Shown in pieces: positions 16,966 to 24,928 of a DNA stretch of 64,000 nucleotides. The notes beneath the pieces were generated by a model. It was not told where the DNA came from. It made no database searches and worked only from the letters and a program-made list of their open reading frames with translations. The first letter of the stretch is position 1. Each line of letters begins with the position of its first letter. Position numbers and translations under genes: made by a program. The stretch spans positions 558,001-622,000 of the forward strand of contig NZ_VJYI01000001.1 of NCBI RefSeq assembly GCF_008065375.1. The letters run 5' to 3'. The DNA is from Nonomuraea sp. SYSU D8015 (GTDB lineage: Bacteria; Actinomycetota; Actinomycetes; Streptosporangiales; Streptosporangiaceae).

Positions 16966-17765
16966 GCACCGTCCTGTTCGACGAGCCGGGTCCCCGGGCG
17001 CGCCGGCGCATCCGCGTGGCGACCGTGCTGGGCACGCTGGCCGCCGTCGCCCTGGTCGTGCTGGCCGTGCGGCAGTTCGCGGCGAACGGCCAGTTGGACG
17101 CCGCGCGCTGGCAGCCGTACGCGACCTGGCCCATGTGGCGTTACCTGCTGGACGGGCTGTGGTCGACGTTCCTGGCGGCGGTCGTGGCGGCCGCGTTGTC
17201 GATGGCGTTCGGGCTGGTCCTGGCGTTGGGGCGGGTGTCGCCGCGGCCGTGGGTGCGCGGCCCGGCCGCCGCCTACGTCGAGGTGGTCCGGACGATCCCG
17301 GCGCTGCTGCTGGTGTACGTGGTGCTGTTCGCGCTGCCGCGCTACGGGCTCGACCTGCCGCTGTTCTGGAAGCTCGTCGTGCCGTTGACGGTGTCGAACG
17401 CCGCCGCGTACGCGGAGATCTTCCGCGCCGGGATCAACTCGGTCGAGCGCGGTCAGACGGAGGCGGGCCTGGCGGTCGGCCTCACGCGGTTGCAGACCAT
17501 GCGGCTGATCGTGCTGCCGCAGGCGGCCCGCCGGGTGCTGCCGTCGATCGTCAGCCAGTCGGTCGGGCTCCTCAAGGACACCTCGCTCGGCTTCGTCGTC
17601 AGCTACGGCGAGCTGCTCTACAGCGGCAAGGTCCTGGCCGCCTACAACGGCCTGCTCATTCAGACGTACCTGGTCGTGGCGCTGATCTACCTGGTGGTCA
17701 ACGCGTCGCTGTCGAAGCTGGCCCGCATGTTGGAGGCCCGGCAAAGGAGGAATGCCCATGCCTGA
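16962..17765 (+). CDS. amino-acid ABC transporter permease (GluD-like)
   Basis: Start ATG 16962 overlaps the previous stop (ATGA). The 267-residue protein has an extra N-terminal helix followed by the HisM-type domain. Its EAA loop reads AAYAEIFRAGINSV, GQTEAGLAVGLTRLQTM. A YVEVVRTIPALLLVY helix is typical for the second subunit of glutamate importers. The gene ends inside the ribosome site region of the asparaginase gene, so the four genes form one tightly coupled unit. Confidence 0.92.
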   Translation: MSTVLFDEPGPRARRRIRVATVLGTLAAVALVVLAVRQFAANGQLDAARWQPYATWPMWRYLLDGLWSTFLAAVVAAALSMAFGLVLALGRVSPRPWVRGPAAAYVEVVRTIPALLLVYVVLFALPRYGLDLPLFWKLVVPLTVSNAAAYAEIFRAGINSVERGQTEAGLAVGLTRLQTMRLIVLPQAARRVLPSIVSQSVGLLKDTSLGFVVSYGELLYSGKVLAAYNGLLIQTYLVVALIYLVVNASLSKLARMLEARQRRNAHA

Positions 17766-18714
17766 ACTCGCCGTCCTGGCCGAGGTGATCCGGTCCGGCT
17801 TCGTGGAGAGCGTCCACTACGGCAGCGCCGTCGGCCTCGACCCGTCGGGGCGGGCAGAGGTGGCGCTGGGGAAGGTGGACGCGCCGGTGCTGCCGCGCTC
17901 GTCCGCGAAGCCGTTCCAGGCGCTGGCCTGCCTCACGGCGGGTGCCGGAGCTCGGGCGCTGGCGGGGCCGCGGCTGGCGATCGCGGCGGGCAGCCACACG
18001 GGCGAGGACTTCCACGTACGCCTGGTGCGGGAGTTACTGGCGGATTACGGGCTCGACGTGGGCGCGCTGGGCTGTCCCGCGTCGTGGCCCGAGGACCGGG
18101 CCACCATGGAGCGGCTGATCAGGCAGGGCGCCGGTGTCTCCCGCGAGCGCATGAACTGCTCCGGCAAGCACGCCGCCATGCTCGCCGCGTCCGTCGCCAA
18201 CGGCTGGGACGTGCCCGGCTACCTGTCGCCCGGCCATCCCCTGCAGCTCCACGTGCGCTCGGTGACCGAGGACCTGGCGGGGGAGAAGTCCGCGCACGTG
18301 GCGGTTGACGGGTGCGGGGCGCCGCTGTACGGGTTGTCGCTGACCGGGCTGGCGCGGGCGGTGCAGGCGCTGGTGCTGGCGGCGCCGGGGAGCGGGCCGC
18401 GGCAGGTGGCAGACGCCATGCGCGCGCACCCCGAGTACGTCGGCGGCACCGGCCACCAGAACACCGACCTGATGAGGGCCCTGCCGGGCGCCGTGGTGAA
18501 GGGCGGAGCGGAGGGTGTGCTGGTGGTGGCGCTGGATTCGGGGCACGCGGTGGCGGTGAAGGTCATCGACGGCAGCCCGCGCGCCACGTCGGCCATCGCA
18601 CTGGGCGTGCTGCGGCGGATGGGCTGCGCCATCACGGCCGAGGCCGCCGCGTTCGAGCAGGTGGACGTGCTCGGCGGCGGCGTGCCGGTGGGGCGGATCG
18701 TCACCAGGCCTTAG
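17758..18714 (+). CDS. L-asparaginase II, Rhizobium etli AnsA-like family
   Basis: ATG 17758 is chosen because AGGAGG (17745-17750) lies seven bases upstream; the ATG at 17752 would sit too close. The 318-residue protein belongs to the PF06089 asparaginase family, unrelated to the E. coli enzymes. The residues used by the Rhizobium enzyme are all present: SSAKPFQ (Ser-x-x-Lys), AAGSHTGE, MNCSGKHAAM (Cys and Lys) and VDGCGAPLY (second Cys). It would convert asparagine to aspartate and ammonia. Its place at the end of an ABC importer operon suggests uptake followed by immediate hydrolysis. Confidence 0.93.
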   Translation: MPELAVLAEVIRSGFVESVHYGSAVGLDPSGRAEVALGKVDAPVLPRSSAKPFQALACLTAGAGARALAGPRLAIAAGSHTGEDFHVRLVRELLADYGLDVGALGCPASWPEDRATMERLIRQGAGVSRERMNCSGKHAAMLAASVANGWDVPGYLSPGHPLQLHVRSVTEDLAGEKSAHVAVDGCGAPLYGLSLTGLARAVQALVLAAPGSGPRQVADAMRAHPEYVGGTGHQNTDLMRALPGAVVKGGAEGVLVVALDSGHAVAVKVIDGSPRATSAIALGVLRRMGCAITAEAAAFEQVDVLGGGVPVGRIVTRP

Positions 18715-18723
18715 GGTTTGGAC

Positions 18724-19140
18724 GTGGGCAGTGGGCACAGCGCGAAGCCGCACCCCGCGGGCGTCGCCGTGGAGGCGTGGGCGGACACCCGCGAGGAGTG
18801 CCTGGCCGAGGCGGTGCGGGCGCTGGTGGAGACCTTCGCCCAGGTGGGCGACGCCGTCCCGGACGACAGTGTCGTGCTCGTCTCGGCGGAGGAGAGCGAC
18901 GCGGAGCTGCTCGCCGCGGTGCTGGACGAGGTGGTCCGGCAGGTGACGGCGCGCCACCGGGTGGTGGTGGACGTGTCCGTCGACGAGCGGACCAAGGCGA
19001 CCGAGGGGCAGGTCGAGGTCCGGCTCGCGACCGTACCGGTGGAGGCGGTGACCGGGGCGGTCGCCGTGCGTGAGGTGCGTTTCGGCAGGGCCGGAGGCGT
19101 GTGGCGGGCTCACGTGGAGGTCGAGAGTTTGTCCGACTAA
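18724..19140 (+). CDS. archease family protein
   Basis: The 138-residue protein starts SGHSAKPHPAGVAVEAWADT, the archease signature of a histidine- and aspartate-lined metal pocket followed by a helix (EECLAEAVRALVETFA). It ends with a KATEGQVEV... strand series. Archease assists RtcB RNA ligase or tRNA methyltransferases. No RtcB gene is in the window. The start GTG 18724 lies six bases after TAGGGT (18712-18717). The TAG of that -10 box is itself the stop codon of the asparaginase gene, so the gene has its own leaderless promoter. Confidence 0.82.
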   Translation: MGSGHSAKPHPAGVAVEAWADTREECLAEAVRALVETFAQVGDAVPDDSVVLVSAEESDAELLAAVLDEVVRQVTARHRVVVDVSVDERTKATEGQVEVRLATVPVEAVTGAVAVREVRFGRAGGVWRAHVEVESLSD

Positions 19141-19298
19141 TCGGGAAAGGCGCGCTCCGTGGCGGAATGACTGCGTTTCGTGGGCTGGTAAGGCGGCGGA
19201 CACTTTTGCTTCGCCGTACCGACATCGTCAGGGCCGAAGGTGGCTCGCGCGGGGCGTCCAAATCAGCGGCGCCCCTCGGTATGAGCAGGGAGCTTGAC

Positions 19299-20711
19299 AT
19301 GACCGACCTCGACCGGCGGGGATTCCTTCGCACCGGCCTGGCCGCCGCCACCCTCGGGATGGCCGCCGGCGGGCCGCTGGCCGCGCTGTCCGCGCGCACC
19401 GCGGACGCCTCGACGATGGTGAAGCGGGCTTTCAGCCCCGACTACGGGCCGCTGTACCCGGTCAAGGACCACACCACGGGTCTGGAGCTGCTCAAGCTGC
19501 CCCGCGGGTTCGAGTACCTGACGTACGGCTGGACCGGCGATCCGATGGACGACGATGGGCGCACCCCCGGTTCGCACGACGGCATGGCCGCGTTCAAGCC
19601 CAGCGACAAGCTCAAGGACCGGACCGAGGCCGGCGGGAGCGGCGGCGCGGGCAAGGGCCACTGGACCGTGCTGGTGCGCAACCACGAGGTCGGCGGTAAC
19701 AACGGCGCGTTCGTCACCCCGGCCTACAACCCGTCCGCCGGCGGCGGGACCACATCGCTGATCTTCGACACGCGCCAGGGCAAGTTCCTGGAGAGCTGGG
19801 CCAGCCTCGGCGGCACCGTCCGCAACTGCGCCGGCGGTCCGACCCCGTGGGGGACCTGGCTGTCGTGCGAGGAGACCACGGAGATCAGGGGCTCCTACCG
19901 GCACGGGTACATCTTCGAGGTGCCGCACGACGGGATCGCCGACGCGAAGCCGTACAAGGAGATGGGCCGCTTCTCGCACGAGGCCGTGGCGGTGGACCCG
20001 GAGACCGGCTACGTGTACGAGACCGAGGACGCCACGCCGAGCGGCTTCTACCGCTTCCGCCCGAAGGTCGAGGGCGACCTGGGGCAGGGCGGCGTGCTGG
20101 AGATGATGACGATCGGCTCCTCCCCCTACACCACCTACAAGGACGGCACCGGCGTCGCCTACCCCGAGATCGGCTGGGTCGCCATCGACAACCCCGACCC
20201 GGGCGCGGGGGAGACGAGCGTCGTGCAGCAGGGCATCGCCAAGGGCGGCGCCTCGTTCGCCCGTCTCGAAGGCGCCTGGTACCACGACGGCAAGGTCTAC
20301 ATCGTCAGCACCAGCGGCGGCCCCACCGGGCAGGGACAGGTGTTCGAGTACGACCTCGCGGGCAACACCATGCGGGTGCTGTTCGCCTCGCCGAACGCGT
20401 CCGTGCTGAACAACCCCGACAACATCTGCGTCAGCCCGCGCGGTGGCATCGTGCTGTGCGAGGACGGGTCCGGCGTGGAATACCTGCACGGGCTCACCAC
20501 CGACGGGGAGATCTTCCCGTTCGCGGAGAACGCGGTCGTCATCCCGGCCGGCGGGGTGAAGGGCAAGAGCGTGGCGCCGGGCACCTACACCGGCTCGGAG
20601 TGGTGCGGGTCGGTGTTCGACTCGCGGGACGGCGGCTGGCTGTTCGCCAACATCCAGTCGCCCGGCATCACCTTCGCCATCACCGGGCCCTGGCAGAACG
20701 GCTCCCTGTAG
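19299..20711 (+). CDS. Tat-exported PhoX/DUF839 family protein
   Basis: ATG 19299 has GGGAG six bases upstream and gives the Tat signal LDRRGFLRTGLAAATLGMAA; an earlier ATG (19281) lacks a ribosome site. The 470-residue mature protein is a PhoX/DUF839 beta-propeller with segments such as VLVRNHEVGGNNGAF, NCAGGPTPWGTWLSCEET, EAVAVDPETGYVYETED and NPDNICVSPRGGIVLCEDG. PhoX members are calcium/iron alkaline phosphatases. The motifs here (NHE, CxGGxTPWGTWLSCEE) match the family core, so a secreted phosphatase or related hydrolase is likely. It is monocistronic. Confidence 0.9.
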   Translation: MTDLDRRGFLRTGLAAATLGMAAGGPLAALSARTADASTMVKRAFSPDYGPLYPVKDHTTGLELLKLPRGFEYLTYGWTGDPMDDDGRTPGSHDGMAAFKPSDKLKDRTEAGGSGGAGKGHWTVLVRNHEVGGNNGAFVTPAYNPSAGGGTTSLIFDTRQGKFLESWASLGGTVRNCAGGPTPWGTWLSCEETTEIRGSYRHGYIFEVPHDGIADAKPYKEMGRFSHEAVAVDPETGYVYETEDATPSGFYRFRPKVEGDLGQGGVLEMMTIGSSPYTTYKDGTGVAYPEIGWVAIDNPDPGAGETSVVQQGIAKGGASFARLEGAWYHDGKVYIVSTSGGPTGQGQVFEYDLAGNTMRVLFASPNASVLNNPDNICVSPRGGIVLCEDGSGVEYLHGLTTDGEIFPFAENAVVIPAGGVKGKSVAPGTYTGSEWCGSVFDSRDGGWLFANIQSPGITFAITGPWQNGSL

Positions 20712-20755
20712 ATCACTGGGCGGAGGGGCGACCGGGGTGCGGGCTCGGGCGCGGG

Positions 20756-20768
20756 GCCGGGACCCGGC
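20756..20768. terminator. GC hairpin between convergent genes
   Basis: GCCGGG-A-CCCGGC lies 45 bases after the PhoX stop within a G/C-rich stretch that also holds short direct repeats of CCCGGTGTCCCCAC (about 20775-20810). It separates the PhoX gene from the convergent Nudix gene and may terminate one or both. No T-tract is present, and a one-base loop would need stem opening, so strength is uncertain. Confidence 0.35.
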
Positions 20769-20844
20769 GCCCCCACCACCCGGTGTCCCCACCCCCGGTG
20801 TCCCCCCCGGCGCCCCTGGCCTCCTCGGGGGCGCAGGGGTTTCC

Positions 20845-21234
20845 CTACCGAAGGGCTCCTGCCCGGACGAGCAAGGGGAGCACCCGGCTGCGAACCGCTG
20901 GGGCGAGCCGAGGCGCGTAGTCGTCGCGCCCGTCGGTCCACCCCAGCGCGGCGGGCTCGGCGGCAGGCCTCGGACGTCCCTCCAGCCCGGCCGTGAAAAC
21001 CGTCATGCGCATCGGCAGACCTTCGAGCGCGGCCATGTCCTCGACCTGGCCGAGCAGGCTCATGTCGCGCGGCGCGACGCCGAGTTCCTCTTCCAACTCC
21101 CGAACCAGTGCCTCTGCCGGGCTCTCGTCCGCCTCGGGCTTTCCTCCGGGCAGGTAGAACACCTCCGGCGCGGCCTTGTTGCTCACGACGAGCAGGCGTC
21201 CCCGATCGACCACGGCCGCCGCCACCACATGCAT
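20845..21234 (-). CDS. Nudix hydrolase
   Basis: ATG 21234 begins MHVVAAAVVDRGRLLVVSNKAA directly at the first Nudix strand; the upstream open frame is not domain-like. The Nudix box matches the consensus with all Glu residues: GGKPEADESPAEALVRE followed by LEEELGV. The 129-residue size fits single-domain MutT-like pyrophosphatases acting on nucleoside diphosphate derivatives. The specific substrate cannot be read from sequence. It is divergent from the ABM-like gene by about 130 bases. Confidence 0.9.
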   Translation of the reverse strand: MHVVAAAVVDRGRLLVVSNKAAPEVFYLPGGKPEADESPAEALVRELEEELGVAPRDMSLLGQVEDMAALEGLPMRMTVFTAGLEGRPRPAAEPAALGWTDGRDDYAPRLAPAVRSRVLPLLVRAGALR

Positions 21235-21361
21235 CACACCGTCACCCGGAACCCCGGATGTCAAGGGATGAGCCCCGGGAATCGTGAGCCGGCGCCGCGA
21301 ACCTATCGTGGAAGGAGGGAGCATCCGTCGAGCCGAAGGGACAGCTCCCGGGGAGGCCGCG

Positions 21362-21661
21362 ATGAGGGAGCAATTCGTCTGGGTGACGACGCGCCGCATC
21401 AAGCCGGGCACGCTGGAGGAGCTCGAAAGGGTATGGCGTCCAGATCATCCGTACCCGGAGGAACTGCGCCAGGCCTACGCGTACTGGTCCGAGGACGGGC
21501 AAGAGATCACCGGGGTGTCGTTCTGGGATACGAAGGAGGCTTGCGACTCCTGGCGGCACTCCGAGGCCGAGGCCCGTCGCCGTGAGGCCATGGCGCCTTA
21601 TGTCGTCGAGGAGCGAGAGGGCTTCTACCGGGGGCGCGAGCTCGCAGTCCCGGTACGGTAG
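21362..21661 (+). CDS. ABM-like dimeric alpha/beta barrel protein
   Basis: GGGGAGG sits six bases before ATG 21362. The 99-residue protein reads REQFVWVTTRRIKPGTLEEL, then a YAYWSEDGQEITGVSFWDTKEA segment and a helix with RREAMAPYV. It has the beta-alpha-beta-beta-alpha-beta length and spacing of antibiotic-biosynthesis-monooxygenase-like ferredoxin folds. Such proteins may be heme-degrading, monooxygenase or structural. No catalytic residue is diagnostic, so I give fold level only. Confidence 0.65.
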   Translation: MREQFVWVTTRRIKPGTLEELERVWRPDHPYPEELRQAYAYWSEDGQEITGVSFWDTKEACDSWRHSEAEARRREAMAPYVVEEREGFYRGRELAVPVR

Positions 21662-21821
21662 TCCTTTCACGTCAGCGTGGCCGACGCGGGCGCCTCGTGA
21701 CTCCCCGCATCAGCCATGCGGCACCCGCGTGAATGGTGAGCGCCAGGAGTCGATCAGATGAACGGCGCGATGCTACCGGCGAGCGACCCGGCGCCTCTTA
21801 CCGGCTGAGGCGAGCGGCCGG

Positions 21822-22067
21822 CTAGGTGTTGGGCCTGAGAAGCCAGATCCACACCTCGTCGTCGTGCATGCCGCAGATAAGCGTGTATTCGCTGGTCACG
21901 ATCTGGTAGCCGCCGGGAACGTCCAAGTCGGGGATGGCGTCCTCGGGCGGGATGGGGCCAGTCGCCAGGGCGACCAGGCGGTCGCGTACGCGTGCTTGAA
22001 GGTGGGAGGGCAGCCCTTTCATCGCCTCGTACGATTCGGGTCCCCAGCGCAGTTGGCGAACGGTCAC
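21822..22067 (-). CDS. RelE/ParE-superfamily toxin-like protein
   Basis: The 81-residue protein starts at GTG 22067 with TVRQLRWGPESYEAMKGLP and continues with a helix (LQARVRDRLVALATGP), then YQIVTSEYTLICGMHDDEVWIWLL. This is the RelE/ParE alpha-alpha-beta-beta-beta layout ending in a C-terminal strand with a basic Arg. The GTG overlaps the stop of an upstream frame (GTGA), as toxin genes coupled to an antitoxin do. That upstream frame is broken by an amber codon (see next entry), so the partner may be lost. Toxicity is not established. Confidence 0.6.
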   Translation of the reverse strand: MTVRQLRWGPESYEAMKGLPSHLQARVRDRLVALATGPIPPEDAIPDLDVPGGYQIVTSEYTLICGMHDDEVWIWLLRPNT

Positions 22068-22479
22068 TCGGTGATTCCGAACTCGGCCGCGACGGGCACG
22101 CCGGTCGCGTCGGCCCACCAGCCCTACTTGCCTCTTTGGTTCATCTCCAGGAAGTGCCGGCCATCCACAGGCCACGGTGCGGGGCCTCTGACGCGCTGGC
22201 CCACTCTTGCAATACGGCAGGCGCATGTACCTGTAGCCCGAGTTGCCCTCTTTCTGCATTCCCAGCAGTAGGCGATGGTGCTGGCCTTGGTGATGCCGAA
22301 GTCGACGAGCGGTGCTGAATGGGGTCTTACCCCGACAGGTAACGATGATCTGGTACCTCGACCAGCAGGGTGGGGCATACGACAGCCCACCGCCTCGCCA
22401 GGCAACAAGTGGGCCGGATAGCGCCGAAGGCGCGTGGGGTTGCCTGTCGCGGAGGACCATGCAGTCGGCTCTGGGAAGC
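22068..22479 (-). pseudogene. degenerate reading frame upstream of the toxin; no intact gene seen
   Basis: On the minus strand one frame reads VDFGITKASTIAYCWECRKR... to HFLEMNQRGK, hits a TAG at about 22123-22125, and continues GWWADATGVPVAAEFGITE to a TGA that overlaps the toxin GTG. It has no usable start codon. It may be a decayed antitoxin or an unrelated DNA-binding protein; I cannot name the family. The other frames of these 412 bases show nothing convincing. The LCP gene ends at 22480. Confidence 0.3.
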
Positions 22480-23946
22480 TCAGAGGGCGCCGCCGCAGCC
22501 TTCCGTGAGGCCCTTGGCCGGGTTCTGGTCCTGTTGCTTGGCGGTCTTCTTCGGGGTCTTCCTCACCGAGGGGGTCGAGGAGGTCGTGGGGGAGGCCGAG
22601 GAGGTCGCGGCGACCGGCGGTTTCGCGGTGGTCGAGTCGCGGATGGCCTTGGCGGCGATGGTGCGGATCTTGGCCCAGTCCGGGTAGCCGGTGTTGATCA
22701 AGGGTGGCACGAACTGGACGCTCGTCACCTTCGCGTCCTTGACCTTCAGCGCGAGCGGCACCAGGTGCGTGAGCCACTGCCGCGGGATGTCGGTCCTGAT
22801 CAGCTCCTTGGTCGCCAGCGCGATCCGGTTGAACCTGGTCAGCACCGTCGCCGGGTCCGCCTGGTCGAGCAGCGCCCCCAGCACGCACCGCTGGCGGCGC
22901 ATCCGGGTGTAGTCGTCGCTGTTGGTGCGCGAGCGCGCGTACCACATGGCGTCTGCGCCCTTCAGCTTGCGCGTGCCGGCCTTGACCAGGCCCTCGTTGT
23001 ACTTGCCGAACACCACGTCCGTCTCGACGGTGAGCGTGATGCCGCCGATCGCGTCGATGAGGCGGGCGAAGCCCCACATGTTGACCAGGGCGTACCAGTC
23101 GACCTTGACGCCGAGCGTGTAGCCGATCGTGTCCATGAGGACCTTGGGGCCCTGGTTGCGCTTGCCGCCGAAGATCTCGGGGTGCGCGTCGGCGTACTCC
23201 CAGACGCTGTTGAGCAGGTCGCTGCGCCCGCCGGCGGGGTCGGGCGGCAGCCGGAAGCCGTCGGGGAAGCGCTGGGCCATGGGGGTGCCGGGACGGAAGC
23301 GGACGTTCTCCAGGTTGCGCGGCAGGCTGAACAGCACGGTGTTGCCGGTCTTCACGTCGACGCTGGCCAGGTTCATGCTGTCGGTGCGCACGCCGACCCG
23401 ATGGTCGTCGGCGTCGCCGCCGAGCAGCAGGATGTTCACCCGGTCGCGCCCGGCCCACGGGTCCTCGGGCTTCGGCTGGGCGGCGGGGGACTCGCCGTCG
23501 GCCGGGTCCTCCTGGAAGATGCCGCCGATAGCCTGGTTCGAGGTCCACGCGACCTGCCCCAGCACCCCGAACGGCACCATCACGAGGACGGCGAGCAGCC
23601 CCGCGAGTGTGCCCGTGACGATCTGCCCGGTCTGCGGCAGCCGTCCCGGACGCAGGACCACGAACGAGTGCACGATCAGCGCGAACCACGCCACCCCGAG
23701 CACGGCGACGACGACGATGACCGCGTTCAGCTGGGAGGCCTGGGTGAAGGAGCCCGCCAGGTCGTCGAAGTCGTTCGCGAGCCCCAGCGCGAGCAGCGTC
23801 AGGAGCCCCACGGCGTAGCAGGCGATCAGGGTCAGGCCGGTCTTGCGCCATCCGGCGCGCAGGTGAGCCGCCCCCGGCGCCAGTGCCGACAGCACCAGCC
23901 AGCCGAGGACGCCGCTCGCACTCACTGGCTCCTTCGCCTGCTGCAC
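22480..23946 (-). CDS. LCP (LytR-CpsA-Psr) family cell-wall ligase
   Basis: GTG 23946 (MQQAKEPVSASG) is preferred; a TTG at 23967 lies where transcription should start, just after TAGGGT. The protein has four N-terminal membrane helices (residues ~15-150) and an extracellular LCP domain with VNILLLGGDADDHRVGVRTD, LFSLPRN and DTIGYTLGVKVDWYALVNM, and YARSRTNSDDYTRMRRQ. LCP enzymes attach undecaprenyl-linked glycopolymers to peptidoglycan. The tail is a Thr/Ser/Pro-rich stretch ending near Cys. The multi-helix N-terminus is longer than the single helix of classic LCPs. Confidence 0.9.
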   Translation of the reverse strand: MQQAKEPVSASGVLGWLVLSALAPGAAHLRAGWRKTGLTLIACYAVGLLTLLALGLANDFDDLAGSFTQASQLNAVIVVVAVLGVAWFALIVHSFVVLRPGRLPQTGQIVTGTLAGLLAVLVMVPFGVLGQVAWTSNQAIGGIFQEDPADGESPAAQPKPEDPWAGRDRVNILLLGGDADDHRVGVRTDSMNLASVDVKTGNTVLFSLPRNLENVRFRPGTPMAQRFPDGFRLPPDPAGGRSDLLNSVWEYADAHPEIFGGKRNQGPKVLMDTIGYTLGVKVDWYALVNMWGFARLIDAIGGITLTVETDVVFGKYNEGLVKAGTRKLKGADAMWYARSRTNSDDYTRMRRQRCVLGALLDQADPATVLTRFNRIALATKELIRTDIPRQWLTHLVPLALKVKDAKVTSVQFVPPLINTGYPDWAKIRTIAAKAIRDSTTAKPPVAATSSASPTTSSTPSVRKTPKKTAKQQDQNPAKGLTEGCGGAL

Positions 23947-24049
23947 GCCATCCCCGTTTCCCCGCAAGTGTCACCCTAGGCCTCAATCGAGGCGGCAGCC
24001 TATGCACTGAATACGAAATATGTCTTTATCGGATGGTGAACATCAGTAA

Positions 24050-24064
24050 CCGAATAATATTCGG
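24050..24064. promoter_or_regulatory. 15-bp palindrome over the -10 box of the crotonase gene
   Basis: CCGAATA-A-TATTCGG is perfectly symmetric and contains TAATAT (24055-24060), which lies six bases before the ATG of the crotonase gene. That arrangement is typical for a repressor that sits on the promoter of a leaderless gene, for example a TetR-type fatty-acid regulator. The regulator is not adjacent. The surrounding 65 bases are unusually AT-rich for this genome. Confidence 0.6.
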
Positions 24065-24066
24065 GC

Positions 24067-24927
24067 ATGGCCTTCTCTGAGATCGACTACGACGTGGACG
24101 ACCGCGTCGCCACCATCACATTGAACCGTCCGGAGCGGCTCAACGCCTTCACCTTTGCCATGCGCAGAGAGTTGATCGACGCGTTCGATTTGGCAGACGC
24201 CGACGACGACGTGCGGGCCGTGGTGGTCACCGGCGCCGGCCGGGCCTTCTGCGCCGGGGCCGATCTCGGCGGGGGCGGCGGCACGTTCGCCCACCGGGAG
24301 CAGGCCGAGCTCGTGGACGGGGTCCCGCGGGACGGCGGTGGCACGGTGGCGCTCAGGATCGCCAGGTCGCTGAAGCCGGTCATCGGCGCGATCAACGGCG
24401 CCGCGGTGGGCGTCGGGGTCACGATGACGCTGCCGATGGACGTCAGGCTCGCCGCGGAGACCGCGCGGTTCGGGTTCGTCTTCGCCCGGCGCGGCATCGT
24501 CACCGAGGCCGCCTCGAGCTGGTTCCTGCCCAGGATCGTCGGCATCGCCCAGGCCATGGAGTGGGCGGCGACCGGCCGGGTCTTCCCCGCCGCGGAGGCG
24601 CTGGAAGGGCGGCTGGTCTCGCGCGTGTACCCGGACGGGGAGCTGCTGCCCGCGGCGTACGCGCTGGCCAGGGAGATCGCCGACAACACCTCGGCCGTCT
24701 CCGTGGCCGCCGTCCGCCGCCTGATGTGGTCAGGACTGTCGGCGGCCTCGCCGTGGGAGGCGCACGCGGCCGACTCCCGGCTCATGGCCGAGCTGGGCGG
24801 CGCGCCGGACACGGTGGAGGGGGTCACGGCGTTCCTGGAGAAGCGGCCGGCCGACTTCCCGATGAAGGTGAGCAAGGACTTGCCGTCAGGTATCCCGTCG
24901 TGGCCCGACAATCCCTATCGTGTCTAG
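24067..24927 (+). CDS. enoyl-CoA hydratase/isomerase family protein (crotonase)
   Basis: The 286-residue protein has the crotonase fold: LNRPERLNAFTFAMRRELID, then GAGRAFCAGADLGGGGGTF (oxyanion-hole segment) and KPVIGAINGAAVGVGVTMTLPMDVRLA. The second catalytic region reads FVFARRGIVTEAASSWFLPRIVG, with Glu at the usual hydratase position. It would hydrate or isomerise acyl-CoA thioesters. No ribosome site exists; TAATAT six bases upstream and the palindrome around it indicate a leaderless, regulated mRNA. The next gene starts one base after its stop. Confidence 0.93.
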   Translation: MAFSEIDYDVDDRVATITLNRPERLNAFTFAMRRELIDAFDLADADDDVRAVVVTGAGRAFCAGADLGGGGGTFAHREQAELVDGVPRDGGGTVALRIARSLKPVIGAINGAAVGVGVTMTLPMDVRLAAETARFGFVFARRGIVTEAASSWFLPRIVGIAQAMEWAATGRVFPAAEALEGRLVSRVYPDGELLPAAYALAREIADNTSAVSVAAVRRLMWSGLSAASPWEAHAADSRLMAELGGAPDTVEGVTAFLEKRPADFPMKVSKDLPSGIPSWPDNPYRV

Positions 24928-24928
24928 C

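Noticed and set aside
17752..17757. ATG 17752 as start of the asparaginase
   Set aside because: Only one base after AGGAGG; ATG 17758 has the correct seven-base spacing.
22124..24007. Long minus-strand frame overlapping the LCP gene
   Set aside because: The true frame has LCP motifs and membrane helices; this one is its out-of-frame shadow except for the tail discussed at 22068-22479.
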